A stretch of DNA of 64,000 nucleotides from UBA3478 sp038134285. GTDB lineage: Bacteria; Bacteroidota; Bacteroidia; Flavobacteriales; Flavobacteriaceae. Both the position numbers and the translations under genes were made by a program. How positions within the stretch are numbered: the stretch's first letter is position 1; every line of letters starts with the position of its first letter. Below are positions 19,291-28,617 of the stretch, piece after piece. The DNA lies in contig JAYPUW010000001.1 in assembly GCA_038134285.1 (NCBI GenBank), positions 62,001-126,000 on the forward strand, given 5' to 3'. The notes beneath the pieces are model-generated. The model was not told the DNA's origin. It ran no database searches and saw only the letters and a list, made by a program, of their open reading frames with translations.

Positions 19291-20403
19291 ATGTTAAGTT
19301 ACTGGGAAAAGTCTACGCTCATTGAATACGATCTCGTCGTAGTTGGCGGAGGTCTTGTGGGTTCTTTCGCTGCTTTAACCTATCGCAAACATTATCCCAA
19401 AGCACGTATTGCGCTCTTAGAAAGAGGGATTTTACCAAGTGGTGCAAGTACAAAAAATGCAGGGTTTGCATGCTTCGGATCCATCTCAGAATTACAAGAA
19501 GACCTGAACGATTGCAACCTTGACGAATTGGTTACACTTACCGAAAAGAGATTCAAGGGTATTGAATATTTAAGGGCTAATTTGACAGATACTTCAATAG
19601 GATACGAAGCTGTAAAAGGCTATGAATTGGTCTTTAAACCAGTTGACAGCGATCAGCTTGCATTTTTTAACGACGCACTCTCATCTGTTTTTGGGCAAAA
19701 CCCATTTAGCGACCTAACCCCTTCTCTTGAAGCTTACCCTTTTGGAAACAAAGTAAAAGGCCTAATAGAGCATGCTTTTGAGGGCACCGTTCACACCGGG
19801 ATGCTGATGAGAACCTTGCATCAAAAGCTTCAAGAAGAGGGCATCTCTTGTTTTACCGGAAGTGAACTGGCCCAGTTCGAAGAAACCCCAAGCGGGGTGT
19901 CACTTTGGGTAGAGTCTTTAAAGCAAAGACTCCAATTTAAATGTCAGCAGCTGATCTTTTGCATCAATGCTTTTAGTAAACAATTCTATCCTGAATTAGA
20001 CATCACTCCAGGAAGGGGGCTAGTTTTAGTAACACATCCGGTCGAGAACTTGAAACTTTCAGGATCGTTTCACTACCACAGTGGCTACAACTATTTTCGC
20101 TGCATTGATAACCGCATCTTATTAGGTGGAGCACGCCATCTTGATAAATCGAGCGAAACTACCACCGCATTCGGAGTGAACGAAAAGATTCAAAACCAAC
20201 TCATCGAAGATCTGCATACCATCATTGCCCCTGATTACAAGCTAAAAGTTGATTATACCTGGTCAGGAATTATGGCCTTCGGAAAAAACAAACAACCAAT
20301 CGTACGCAAGATGTCTGATCGCGTAGCGGTCGCAGCACGTCTAGGTGGTATGGGGGTGGCCCTTGGTTCTCTGGTCGGTAAGGAGGTAGCTGAGCTACTA
20401 TAA
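19291..20403 (+). CDS. FAD-dependent oxidoreductase, DAO family
   Basis: A 370-residue flavoenzyme of the D-amino acid oxidase/glycine oxidase superfamily. The dinucleotide-binding motif VVVGGGLVGS is at residues 16-25, followed by the ERG acidic end of the second strand and by GASTKNAGFACFGS, which contacts FAD. A second FAD segment, ARLGGMGVALGSLVG, is at the C-terminus. No signal peptide, so cytoplasmic. It is 78 bp upstream of the inositol operon in the same direction and may be its first gene, or have its own promoter with another start in the 78-bp spacer. The substrate is unknown. A role in inositol catabolism is not part of the standard pathway. Confidence 0.82.
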   Translation: MLSYWEKSTLIEYDLVVVGGGLVGSFAALTYRKHYPKARIALLERGILPSGASTKNAGFACFGSISELQEDLNDCNLDELVTLTEKRFKGIEYLRANLTDTSIGYEAVKGYELVFKPVDSDQLAFFNDALSSVFGQNPFSDLTPSLEAYPFGNKVKGLIEHAFEGTVHTGMLMRTLHQKLQEEGISCFTGSELAQFEETPSGVSLWVESLKQRLQFKCQQLIFCINAFSKQFYPELDITPGRGLVLVTHPVENLKLSGSFHYHSGYNYFRCIDNRILLGGARHLDKSSETTTAFGVNEKIQNQLIEDLHTIIAPDYKLKVDYTWSGIMAFGKNKQPIVRKMSDRVAVAARLGGMGVALGSLVGKEVAELL

Positions 20404-20481
20404 AAACACCAAACTTTTATAGAGAAGACCTCGATTATTTCTAATTTAAACCGATCGTGTTCTTTTTTACAAAAGTGTCCT

Positions 20482-21435
20482 ATGAAAGTTCCTCCCAAAG
20501 TTCTGTTTGACAAATGCTATCAGTCTTATGGCATTGCAGCTGTCAATGTATTTACAATGGAGCAAGTCATTGGGCTGTTTGAGGCAGCTTCAATTGCGAA
20601 AGCACCTTTTATAGTACAACTTACACCGGCAGCAAGGAATTATGCTGATTCAAGAATGCTTTTGGCAATGATCTCAGCCGCCGCAGAACGCTTTCCGCAA
20701 GCAGTTTATGCCGTACACTTGGATCATGGTGTAGAAGCACATATTCTAGATGCACTATCTGTTTCAGGATACGATTCGGTGATGATTGATGCTTCTCTTG
20801 ATCCATTTGAAGAAAATGTCAGAAAGACTAAAAATATAGTACAAGAAGCGCACTCAAAAGGAGTATTCGTCGAAGCAGAATTAGGGGTGCTGAGCGGAGT
20901 AGAGGACGATATTACAATTGATGGTAAGAATGCAAAATACACTGATCCTGATCAGGCATTAGCTTTTGTTGAACAAACAAACTGTGATAGCTTGGCAATC
21001 GCAGTAGGAACCAGCCATGGGGCTTACAAATTCTCAGGTGATCAACGCATTCAACTTGACTTGTTGTACTCTATAAAAAAGAAGCTTCCGCACTTTCCGC
21101 TGGTACTTCATGGAGGGTCAGCGGTAAATCCTTCGGAAATTGAACTCATTAATCGATTTGGTGGAACATTAGGCACCCATGCTGCGGGGGTTCCAGACGA
21201 TGACATTAGGGCTGCCATCAAATTAGGTGTTTGCAAAATTAATATTGCCACTGATATACGCTTATTATGGACACGAACCCATAGAAAATTCTTTGCTACC
21301 CAACCTGATCAGTTCGATCCGACCATTCCTGGAAAAGAATTCATTCAGGCATTTAAAGAATTTATGATCCGCAAATTTGAGCTCTTTAATGCTCAAGAAA
21401 AGAGCCATATATTTTTAGAATCTTTAACCCCATAG
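20482..21435 (+). CDS. iolJ: Class II aldolase, IolJ-type (6-phospho-5-dehydro-2-deoxygluconate aldolase)
   Basis: A 317-residue zinc-dependent class II fructose-bisphosphate aldolase family member. In this context it most likely splits 2-deoxy-5-keto-gluconate 6-phosphate into dihydroxyacetone phosphate and malonate semialdehyde. Family motifs include VHLDHG with a zinc-binding His and catalytic Asp, EAELGVLSG with the metal-binding Glu, GTSHGAYKF, LHGGSAV and CKINIATD. The gene lies 3 bp before iolB in a complete inositol operon, which is the main reason for calling it iolJ rather than a glycolytic or tagatose-bisphosphate aldolase. The length is slightly above the usual 285-290 residues, mainly in loops near the C-terminus. 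Confidence 0.8.
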   Translation: MKVPPKVLFDKCYQSYGIAAVNVFTMEQVIGLFEAASIAKAPFIVQLTPAARNYADSRMLLAMISAAAERFPQAVYAVHLDHGVEAHILDALSVSGYDSVMIDASLDPFEENVRKTKNIVQEAHSKGVFVEAELGVLSGVEDDITIDGKNAKYTDPDQALAFVEQTNCDSLAIAVGTSHGAYKFSGDQRIQLDLLYSIKKKLPHFPLVLHGGSAVNPSEIELINRFGGTLGTHAAGVPDDDIRAAIKLGVCKINIATDIRLLWTRTHRKFFATQPDQFDPTIPGKEFIQAFKEFMIRKFELFNAQEKSHIFLESLTP

Positions 21436-21438
21436 CTC

Positions 21439-22314
21439 ATGTCTCATCTTTGTATACACCCGCACCCCTCCGACCCCGTTTACCATCGGGTCACCCCAAA
21501 ATCTGCTGGCTGGAATTATTTAAATTTTGAGGCTAGACGACTAAGCAAGGGAGAATCTTGGGAGTATGAAACCCAGAATTGCGAAATGGTAATCGTATTG
21601 CTTTCAGGGAATTACACTGTGAATAGCAACCATGGAAAATTTGAAACTATCAATGGCAGAAAGGACGTTTTTAGTGGAGTAGCACATACCTTATACCTGC
21701 CTATACATTCGAGTTTTTCCTTGAAGGCAGAAAGCACGCTTTTAGATATCGCCTATGCATGGTGTGAGGTAGAGGAGGCCTTCCCGGCAAAATTTTTGCG
21801 TCCGTCAGAAACACCTACGGTGCTATTTGGAGGAGACAATGCCTCAAGACAGTTTAATGATTTGGTACCCCCGGGATTTGGATGCAGCAGGATTGTTTCA
21901 AGAGAGGTCTATACTCCATCTGGAAACTGGAGCTCCTTTCCTGCGCATAAGCACGATGAGCGCAGGGTTTCAAAAGAAGGGGTATTGCTCGAACCCGTAC
22001 AAGAGGAAACTTACTTTTACAAGTTTCAAAAAAAAGAAGCATACGCCATTCAACAAGTCTACACTAAAGACGGTAGTCTTGATGAGATCGTTAGGCCAAG
22101 GCACGACGATGTTGTCTTAATTCCTAAAGGCTACCATCCCGTAGTTGCTGAACATGGATTTCATTGTTACTATCTCAATTTTTTGGCAGGAACAGATCAA
22201 AGTTTGGCAAACACCACAGACCCAGATCACGAATGGATATACAATTCATGGACAACGATAGACCCTAGATTGCCTCTAGTGACGGCTGAAATGAATGAAA
22301 CAAATACCATATGA
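21439..22314 (+). CDS. iolB: 5-deoxy-glucuronate isomerase
   Basis: A 291-residue cytoplasmic isomerase that converts 5-deoxy-D-glucuronate to 2-deoxy-5-keto-D-gluconate, the step after IolD. It has the two-cupin architecture of IolB. The opening GWNYLNFEARRLSKGESW, the SSFPAHKHDE metal-site segment with two His, and VVLIPKGYHPVVAEHG with a third His are recognisable. The gene is between the aldolase gene (3 bp upstream) and iolC, whose start overlaps its last 4 bases (ATGA), pointing to translational coupling. The length is close to the usual 270-275 residues. Confidence 0.9.
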   Translation: MSHLCIHPHPSDPVYHRVTPKSAGWNYLNFEARRLSKGESWEYETQNCEMVIVLLSGNYTVNSNHGKFETINGRKDVFSGVAHTLYLPIHSSFSLKAESTLLDIAYAWCEVEEAFPAKFLRPSETPTVLFGGDNASRQFNDLVPPGFGCSRIVSREVYTPSGNWSSFPAHKHDERRVSKEGVLLEPVQEETYFYKFQKKEAYAIQQVYTKDGSLDEIVRPRHDDVVLIPKGYHPVVAEHGFHCYYLNFLAGTDQSLANTTDPDHEWIYNSWTTIDPRLPLVTAEMNETNTI

Positions 22315-23321
22315 AAACACATCCGCAAGTTCTAACTATTGGAAGGTCTTCTATTGATCTCTACTCTCAAAATATTGGAGCAGCCTTTGAAGAGATTCAA
22401 GGATTCGATGCATTTGTGGGTGGCTCTCCTTTAAATATTGCAGTAGGTTGTTCGAGATTAGGAATAAAAACAAGTCTCTTAACTGCCGTTGGTGAAGACA
22501 AGGTGGGAAGCTTCATTTTGAACTTTCTGAATCGCGAAAACATTGACATTTCCTTAATCCCCACTAAGTTGAATGCGCGAAGCAGTGCGGTGGTTTTGGG
22601 TATTGAACCGCCCGATCGTTTTCCACTAGTCTTCTATCGAGACAATGCAGCCGACAGCCAAATAGACATTGACGATGTACTTCGCGCCCAGGTAGAGCGC
22701 TATGAAATCTTATTGCTCAATGGCACTGCACTCAATAAAGAGCCAAGCAGAAGTGCCTGTTTATTAGCAGCCGAAATAGCATCAAAATCCAACACCCAAA
22801 CCTTACTTGATCTTGACTTCAGAGCTGATCAATGGCATGACTATAGAGCTTTTGGTATCACTATTCGAAGTTTACTCTCTCGCATTGATATTGCGATTGG
22901 AACGGAAGAAGAGATCTTGGCCGCCACCTTGAGAGACAGAGAAGCCGTAAGTATCACGCACCAACAAATTTCGTCACCGACAATTAAGGGAAACCTCAAT
23001 GCCGCGATTGATGAATTACTAACTCTCGGACCCAAGGTACTTATTGTTAAGAGAGGTGCTCGTGGCGCAAGCATTTATTGTAAGGGAGAAGATCCTATTG
23101 AAGTGCCCGGATTCCCCGTTAAAATACTGAATACCTTAGGTGCCGGAGATGCTTTTGCAAGCGGATTCATTTACGGACTGCTACACCAATGGGATTGGTA
23201 TAAGTCATGTCGTATGGGTAACGCAAGTGGAGCACAAGTCGTATTGCAAAAGGGCTGTGCGAATTTCATGCCCACATTGAAAGAGTCTCTTGAATTTATT
23301 AAAACACACGGAGGATTTTAA
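22311..23321 (+). CDS. iolC: 5-dehydro-2-deoxygluconokinase
   Basis: A 336-residue PfkB-family sugar kinase that phosphorylates 2-deoxy-5-keto-D-gluconate at O6 using ATP. The N-terminal substrate-binding motif GGSPLNIAVGCSRLG and the C-terminal PfkB signature with the catalytic Asp (NTLGAGDAFASGFIYG) are intact. An FYRDNAAD segment is characteristic of IolC. It overlaps iolB by 4 bp and precedes iolA by 3 bp. No other PfkB kinase is in the window; in particular the PTS operon has none of its own. Confidence 0.9.
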   Translation: MKTHPQVLTIGRSSIDLYSQNIGAAFEEIQGFDAFVGGSPLNIAVGCSRLGIKTSLLTAVGEDKVGSFILNFLNRENIDISLIPTKLNARSSAVVLGIEPPDRFPLVFYRDNAADSQIDIDDVLRAQVERYEILLLNGTALNKEPSRSACLLAAEIASKSNTQTLLDLDFRADQWHDYRAFGITIRSLLSRIDIAIGTEEEILAATLRDREAVSITHQQISSPTIKGNLNAAIDELLTLGPKVLIVKRGARGASIYCKGEDPIEVPGFPVKILNTLGAGDAFASGFIYGLLHQWDWYKSCRMGNASGAQVVLQKGCANFMPTLKESLEFIKTHGGF

Positions 23322-23324
23322 ACT

Positions 23325-24800
23325 ATGGAACCACTTAAGGTCTTTATAAACGGAACCTGGAAGCAGAGTCATTCAACCACCTACCTCGAGGTACTCAATC
23401 CGGCCATTCAAGAGTGCTTGGCGCAGGTGCCTGTCGGCCCTGAAACAGCTAAAGATGTCAGCGCAGCGGTCGAAGCTGCGCAAAATGCCTACTTGCAGTG
23501 GAAAAAGGTACCTGTGATGAAACGGGTTCAATGCCTTTATCAACTCAAACAGCTTTTAGAAACGCACAAAGAAGCTATTGCTATCTCTATCACCAATGAA
23601 TGTGGAAAGACGAAAGACGAGTCTTTAGGGGAGTTGCAACGTGCGATAGAAAACGTTGAAGTGGCCTGTGGTACCCCTATGCTCATCTCGGGTGATATTA
23701 TCGAAGATATAGCAAGTGGTATTGACGAAATGATGATTCGTCAACCTTTGGGAGTGACAGCCTGTATCACTCCTTTTAATTTTCCGGCAATGATCGTATT
23801 CTGGTTTTTGCCTTACGCCATTGCTACGGGTAACGCCTGTATTGTAAAACCTTCAGAAAAGGCACCTAAAACAATGAATTTCCTGTTTGAATTAATTCAA
23901 CAGCTCGATATTCCAGACGGGCTAATTAGTTTGGTGCATGGAGGCAAAGAAAGTGTAGACGCGCTCATCCAGCACCCCCAAATTAAAGCCGTTAGTTTTG
24001 TAGGTAGCACCAATGTTGCCCGTTATATCTATTCTGAATGCGGCAAATATGGAAAAAGAGTTCAAGCCCAAGGAGGCGCCAAGAATCCGATCATCGTATT
24101 ACCCGATGCAGAACTAGATCTCACTGCAAAAATTGTAGCGGATTCGGTTTACGGTTGTGCGGGTCAACGATGTCTTGCCGCCTCAGTAGTGATTCGTGTT
24201 GGGGATGAAAAGAATACGGTCAAAGAAGCACTCGTTGAGACCGTAAAATCCAAAATCGTTGGATACGGATTGAACGAAGGGGTCAGCATGGGCCCTGTAA
24301 TTTCAAAAGAGAGCAAACAGCGCATTACAGGGCTAATCCAGCAAGGAACCGAAGAAGGAGCGTCGGTATTACTAGACGGCCGAAACATAACAGTACCCCA
24401 GTACGAAGGTGGAAACTTTATTGGACCTACCATTCTAGAAAATGTACCTATCGATCGGTCACTTATAAAAACAGAGATTTTTGGCCCAGTTATGAGTCTG
24501 ATTTCAATGCCCACTATTGAAGAGGCTATTGCTTTTATAAATAACGGGGCCTATGGCAATATGGCTTGCCTTTTCACCAGTAACGGGGCCCATGCGAGAG
24601 CCTTTAGAAATGAGGCTCAAGCCGGAAACATTGGAATCAACATCGGAGTAGCCGCCCCTATGGCCCAGTTTCCGTTTAGCGGATGGAAGGACAGTTTCTT
24701 TGGGGACCTTCACGGTCAAGGAAAGCATGCCATTGAATTCTTTACCCAAACCAAGGTGGTGATTGAACGATGGCCTAACGAATGGTCAAGAAAATTTTAA
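23325..24800 (+). CDS. iolA: Methylmalonate-/malonate-semialdehyde dehydrogenase (CoA-acylating)
   Basis: A 491-residue NAD-dependent aldehyde dehydrogenase that oxidises malonate semialdehyde to acetyl-CoA and CO2, the last inositol step. The NAD-binding segments TPFNFPAMIVFWFLPYAIATGN and SFVGSTNVARYIY and the catalytic Cys283 in YGCAGQRCLA are typical of MmsA/IolA; the GQRC context distinguishes this CoA-acylating group from other aldehyde dehydrogenases. A homotetrameric cytoplasmic enzyme is expected. It lies between iolC (3 bp) and iolE (4 bp). The same enzyme can serve valine degradation (mmsA), but the position supports the inositol role. Confidence 0.9.
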   Translation: MEPLKVFINGTWKQSHSTTYLEVLNPAIQECLAQVPVGPETAKDVSAAVEAAQNAYLQWKKVPVMKRVQCLYQLKQLLETHKEAIAISITNECGKTKDESLGELQRAIENVEVACGTPMLISGDIIEDIASGIDEMMIRQPLGVTACITPFNFPAMIVFWFLPYAIATGNACIVKPSEKAPKTMNFLFELIQQLDIPDGLISLVHGGKESVDALIQHPQIKAVSFVGSTNVARYIYSECGKYGKRVQAQGGAKNPIIVLPDAELDLTAKIVADSVYGCAGQRCLAASVVIRVGDEKNTVKEALVETVKSKIVGYGLNEGVSMGPVISKESKQRITGLIQQGTEEGASVLLDGRNITVPQYEGGNFIGPTILENVPIDRSLIKTEIFGPVMSLISMPTIEEAIAFINNGAYGNMACLFTSNGAHARAFRNEAQAGNIGINIGVAAPMAQFPFSGWKDSFFGDLHGQGKHAIEFFTQTKVVIERWPNEWSRKF

Positions 24801-24804
24801 CCTT

Positions 24805-25710
24805 ATGATACACATCGCAAATGCTCCATGTTCTTGGGGGGCGTTAGAATTCGATTTAGAACAGAAATCAGCGCCTATTGGTTATGCTCAAGTTCTCGAC
24901 GAAATGACCCAAACGAAGTATCAAGGCACCGAACTAGGAGATTGGGGGTTCATGCCAACAGATCCGTCTGCACTAAGATCGGCTTTAGTCGTGCGAAATC
25001 TAGAGTTGGTAGGCGCTTTTGTTCCTGTTCATTTAAAGGATAAAGCAAGTCATTCGGCGGGTGTTGAGCATGCCCTTAAGGTGGCACGACTCATGCATGA
25101 AGCAGGGTATTCGAACGCATTTATTGTTTTAGCCGATGAGAATGGGACAAATAGTGTTCGCACCCTTAACGCCGGAAGAGTGAAGAAGGATATGCAACTA
25201 AGTGATGTGCAGTGGAATGTTTTTGCCGAGGGATGCATGCGCCTTTCAGAAAAGGTGCAATCCGCTTATCAAATGCGAACTGTTTTTCATCACCACTGTG
25301 CGGGTTTTATTGAAACCCCAGATGAGATAGCGAAACTCATGCACCTTACAGACCCTTCACTAATGGGATTGTGCTTTGACACCGGGCATTACGCCTTTGG
25401 CGGAGGCAACCCCATAGAAGGGCTTCAGCAATTTCAATCGCGCATTTGGCATGTACACTTCAAGGACTTTGATCCGAAAATTGCACAGCTTTCAAATGCT
25501 GCGAATGGAGATTATTTTGATGCCATTTCTAAAGGGGTTTTCTGTGAATTAGGAAAGGGTGCCGTTGATTTTTCAGAGGTGAAAAACATTTTGGATCAAC
25601 AGCAGTACGAAGGCTGGATTGTGGTAGAACAAGACGTTTTACCCGGCATGGGAGATCCAAAGGCATGTGCAGCATCAAATCGAAATTTTTTAACCTCAAT
25701 CGGACTCTAA
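24805..25710 (+). CDS. iolE: Inosose dehydratase-type TIM-barrel protein
   Basis: A 301-residue xylose-isomerase-like TIM barrel, predicted to dehydrate scyllo-inosose (2-keto-myo-inositol) to 3D-trihydroxycyclohexane-1,2-dione. The opening IANAPCSWGALEF, the GTELGDWGFMP segment with a metal-binding Glu, FHHHCAGFIETPDEIAKL, LCFDTGHYAFGGG with the Asp and His ligands, and WIVVEQDVLPG with a final Glu are all IolE-like. I chose the ATG at 24805, 4 bp after iolA. An in-frame start at 24763 would add 14 residues with no family match and overlap iolA. It is followed after 4 bp by iolG. Confidence 0.88.
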   Translation: MIHIANAPCSWGALEFDLEQKSAPIGYAQVLDEMTQTKYQGTELGDWGFMPTDPSALRSALVVRNLELVGAFVPVHLKDKASHSAGVEHALKVARLMHEAGYSNAFIVLADENGTNSVRTLNAGRVKKDMQLSDVQWNVFAEGCMRLSEKVQSAYQMRTVFHHHCAGFIETPDEIAKLMHLTDPSLMGLCFDTGHYAFGGGNPIEGLQQFQSRIWHVHFKDFDPKIAQLSNAANGDYFDAISKGVFCELGKGAVDFSEVKNILDQQQYEGWIVVEQDVLPGMGDPKACAASNRNFLTSIGL

Positions 25711-25714
25711 TTAT

Positions 25715-26719
25715 ATGACACTTAAAATAGCACTTGCAGGTCTAGGAAGAATCGGTCAGATTCACCTCGAGAATTTATTGCAACTTAAAGAAGTACAAGT
25801 AGTAGGGGCCACGGACCCCATTCAAGCTTCTTTAAAATTCGCCGAAAGTAGGGGAGTGAAGTGCTATGATTCTTTTGATTCTCTTCTCGATGAAAGTGGC
25901 TGTGAGGCGGTAGTCATTTGTTCACCGACCGATACGCACGCAGACTACACCATACGTGCCGCCGAAAAGGGCAAACACATCTTCTGCGAGAAACCCCTCG
26001 ACCTCTCACTTGAAAAGGTCAATGAAGTCATAGCGGTCATTGAGGGTACTCAAACCAAGCTCATGCTAGGATTCAATCGTCGTTTTGACAAAGAGTTTAT
26101 GAGAGTAAAAGAACAGGTACTTAACGGCGCTATCGGAGACCTGCATATTGTAAGAATAACAAGCAGAGACCCCAAGGCCCCTCCAGCATCTTACATTGCG
26201 CATTCGGGTGGTATTTTTCTTGACATGAGTATTCATGATTTCGATATGGCCCGATTCATTGTAGGCAAAGAAGTTGTTCAGGTATATGCTCAAGGTGCGG
26301 TTCGAATCGACCCTGAAATAGGTGCTGCTGGAGACTTGGATACGGCCGTTATTCAGCTCACCTTCAGTGATCAAACCATCGCTGTCATCGATAATAGTCG
26401 TCAAGCAGTCTACGGCTACGATCAAAGACTCGAGGCTTTTGGGTCTTCAGGAATGATTCGAGCCGAAAATAGGACGACAGATCGCCACGAGTTATTTACT
26501 GCGAAAGGAGTGCACAGTGCCTTACCCGAGTACTTCTTTCTTGAACGCTATGCCGAAGCCTACAAGACCGAATTGAAATCGTTTGTCGAGCATTTAAAGC
26601 AAGGCACTGCCATAAGCCCTAATGCTTATGACGGATTGGCGTCTTTAAAAATTGGCCTCGCGGCAAAACGTTCAATTGAAGAACAACGTCCGGTCCATTT
26701 AGATAAATTTAATTCCTAA
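25715..26719 (+). CDS. iolG: Inositol 2-dehydrogenase
   Basis: A 334-residue NAD-dependent Gfo/Idh/MocA oxidoreductase that oxidises myo-inositol to scyllo-inosose, the first step of the pathway. The Rossmann motif GLGRIGQIHLENL is at residues 9-21. The catalytic Lys is in FCEKPLD, and the substrate-binding Asp and His are in GIFLDMSIHDFDMARF, which is close to the IolG consensus. The C-terminal half is the alpha/beta dimerisation domain. It is 4 bp after iolE and 11 bp before iolD. A scyllo- or D-chiro-inositol preference cannot be excluded from sequence. Confidence 0.9.
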   Translation: MTLKIALAGLGRIGQIHLENLLQLKEVQVVGATDPIQASLKFAESRGVKCYDSFDSLLDESGCEAVVICSPTDTHADYTIRAAEKGKHIFCEKPLDLSLEKVNEVIAVIEGTQTKLMLGFNRRFDKEFMRVKEQVLNGAIGDLHIVRITSRDPKAPPASYIAHSGGIFLDMSIHDFDMARFIVGKEVVQVYAQGAVRIDPEIGAAGDLDTAVIQLTFSDQTIAVIDNSRQAVYGYDQRLEAFGSSGMIRAENRTTDRHELFTAKGVHSALPEYFFLERYAEAYKTELKSFVEHLKQGTAISPNAYDGLASLKIGLAAKRSIEEQRPVHLDKFNS

Positions 26720-26730
26720 TTAAACCGCCT

Positions 26731-28608
26731 ATGAAAACGATACAACTCACTACCGCACAGGCCATTGTTCGTTATCTCGGAGCTCAGTACAGTGAACGCG
26801 ACCAAAAAAGTCAACGCTTATTTGCAGGATGCTTTGGTATTCTTGGCCACGGCAATATTGCTGGAATGGGCCAGGCATTAGACCAAGAAAAGACGCTCAC
26901 CTATTACCAGAGTCGCAATGAACAGTCCATGGTTCATGCAGCAGCTGCCTATGCGAAGGTCAGTAATCGTTTGAGCACCATGGCCTGTACTTCATCTATC
27001 GGACCTGGTGCAACCAACATGATCACGGCGGCCGCAGCAGCGACTATAAATCGATTACCTGTTTTACTATTACCTGGAGATTTATTCGCAAAACGACAGG
27101 TTGCACCCGTACTGCAGCAACTAGAATCACCGTATTCACAAGATATTTCGGTTAATGACTGTTTTAAGCCCATCTCAGCCTATTGGGACCGGATTAATCG
27201 TCCTGAACAATTACTAATGGCATTGCCTGAAGCAATGCGAGTGCTCACCTGCCCAATTCAAACTGGCGCCGTCACCTTATCCTTACCTCAAGACCTGCAA
27301 ATAGAGGCTTTCGAATTTCCTCTATCGTTCTTTGAAGAAACACGATGGACCATTTCTCGACCCAGACCTGATAAATCGCTTTTGGCAAAAGCCATAGCGG
27401 CCATAAAGCAGTCTGAGAAACCGCTCCTCATTCTTGGGGGTGGGGCCCATTATAGCGAGGCACTTGAAGTTATCAGGGTGCTGGTAGATCAAACCGGAAT
27501 TCCGGTTGCTGAGACCTTTGCAGGCAAAGGAGGGCTTCCTTATAACCACGAGAGTAATTTAGGGGCTCTAGGCGTGACCGGGACACCCGGAGCAAATTTA
27601 ATTGCACAAGAGGCCGATCTCATCATAGGCGTTGGAACACGGTACTCTGATTTTACTACGTGCTCTAAATCCTTATTTCAAAACGAAAAGGTTCGCTTCA
27701 TAAACATCAACGTTGCACCCTTTGACGCCGCCAAACATCATGGATTAATGCTAACCGGAGATGCCAAAGTAACGGTAGAAGAACTTCTCGCAAGCCTATC
27801 AGATTTCAAGGTGTCACCTACTTACAGTAACAAGGTAAAATCGCTTTGCAAAGCATGGGATGAAAAGGTTTCAGAAGTCTATAACTACAGACACCATCCT
27901 CAAATGAGTCAAGGTGAAATCATCGGAGCCGTAAATGATTTAGCATCAGACGACGCCATAATGGTTGCAGCCGCCGGAAGTCTGCCTGGAGATCTGCACA
28001 AATTATGGAGAACCAAAAACTCTAAAGGCTTTCATCTTGAATATGGCTATTCCTGTATGGGCTATGAAATCGCCGGTGGACTGGGTGCTAAAATGGCATG
28101 CCCAGAAAGAGAGGTGTTCGTGATGGTCGGAGACGCGAGTTATCTAATGCTTGCCCAAGAGATCGTAACCTCTGTGCAAGAAGGACTTAAACTGATCATC
28201 ATTCTTATAGACAACAACGGATACAAGAGTATTGGATCTCTTTCACGCAGTATTGGCGGCAATGGCTTTGGAACTCGATTCTTATTCAGAGACTCGAAAT
28301 CAGGACAAGTCGAGGGCGATCTGACCTCCGAAACTTCGTATTTGCCCGTGAATTTGGCAGAAAACGCACGAAGTCTAGGAGCCCATGTAATTGAATGCAC
28401 CGATTACGACTCCTTAACTAAAGGTGTAAAAGAAGCACAAGCCCATCCCATAACAACGGTCATTTACACTACCTGTGACCGCTATCAAGGTGTCGAAGGA
28501 TATGGATGGTGGGATGTGCCTATTGCTCAGGTGAGCACTTCGAAAGAAGTAAATGAAGCGAGAGAGGCCAATAAACCTCAACAAGCCAATCAACGTTTTT
28601 ATTACTAA
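26731..28608 (+). CDS. iolD: 3D-(3,5/4)-trihydroxycyclohexane-1,2-dione hydrolase
   Basis: A 625-residue thiamine-diphosphate enzyme that opens the cyclohexanedione ring to 5-deoxy-glucuronate. It has the three-domain layout of the acetolactate-synthase family: an N-terminal pyrimidine-binding domain with the active-site Glu in YQSRNEQSMVHAA, a central domain with LLILGGGAHYS, and a C-terminal ThDP domain with MVGDASYLMLAQEI and LIDNNGYKSIGSL. Long insertions with GFGTRF are typical of IolD. It is 11 bp after iolG and 9 bp before the symporter gene. The length matches the 630-640 residues usual for IolD. Confidence 0.92.
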   Translation: MKTIQLTTAQAIVRYLGAQYSERDQKSQRLFAGCFGILGHGNIAGMGQALDQEKTLTYYQSRNEQSMVHAAAAYAKVSNRLSTMACTSSIGPGATNMITAAAAATINRLPVLLLPGDLFAKRQVAPVLQQLESPYSQDISVNDCFKPISAYWDRINRPEQLLMALPEAMRVLTCPIQTGAVTLSLPQDLQIEAFEFPLSFFEETRWTISRPRPDKSLLAKAIAAIKQSEKPLLILGGGAHYSEALEVIRVLVDQTGIPVAETFAGKGGLPYNHESNLGALGVTGTPGANLIAQEADLIIGVGTRYSDFTTCSKSLFQNEKVRFININVAPFDAAKHHGLMLTGDAKVTVEELLASLSDFKVSPTYSNKVKSLCKAWDEKVSEVYNYRHHPQMSQGEIIGAVNDLASDDAIMVAAAGSLPGDLHKLWRTKNSKGFHLEYGYSCMGYEIAGGLGAKMACPEREVFVMVGDASYLMLAQEIVTSVQEGLKLIIILIDNNGYKSIGSLSRSIGGNGFGTRFLFRDSKSGQVEGDLTSETSYLPVNLAENARSLGAHVIECTDYDSLTKGVKEAQAHPITTVIYTTCDRYQGVEGYGWWDVPIAQVSTSKEVNEAREANKPQQANQRFYY

Positions 28609-28617
28609 TTTAAAAGG

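Noticed and set aside
26066..26425. 119-codon frame antisense to iolG
   Set aside because: It lies wholly inside a well-supported gene, shows no domain or signal, and is expected by chance on the opposite strand of a coding region.
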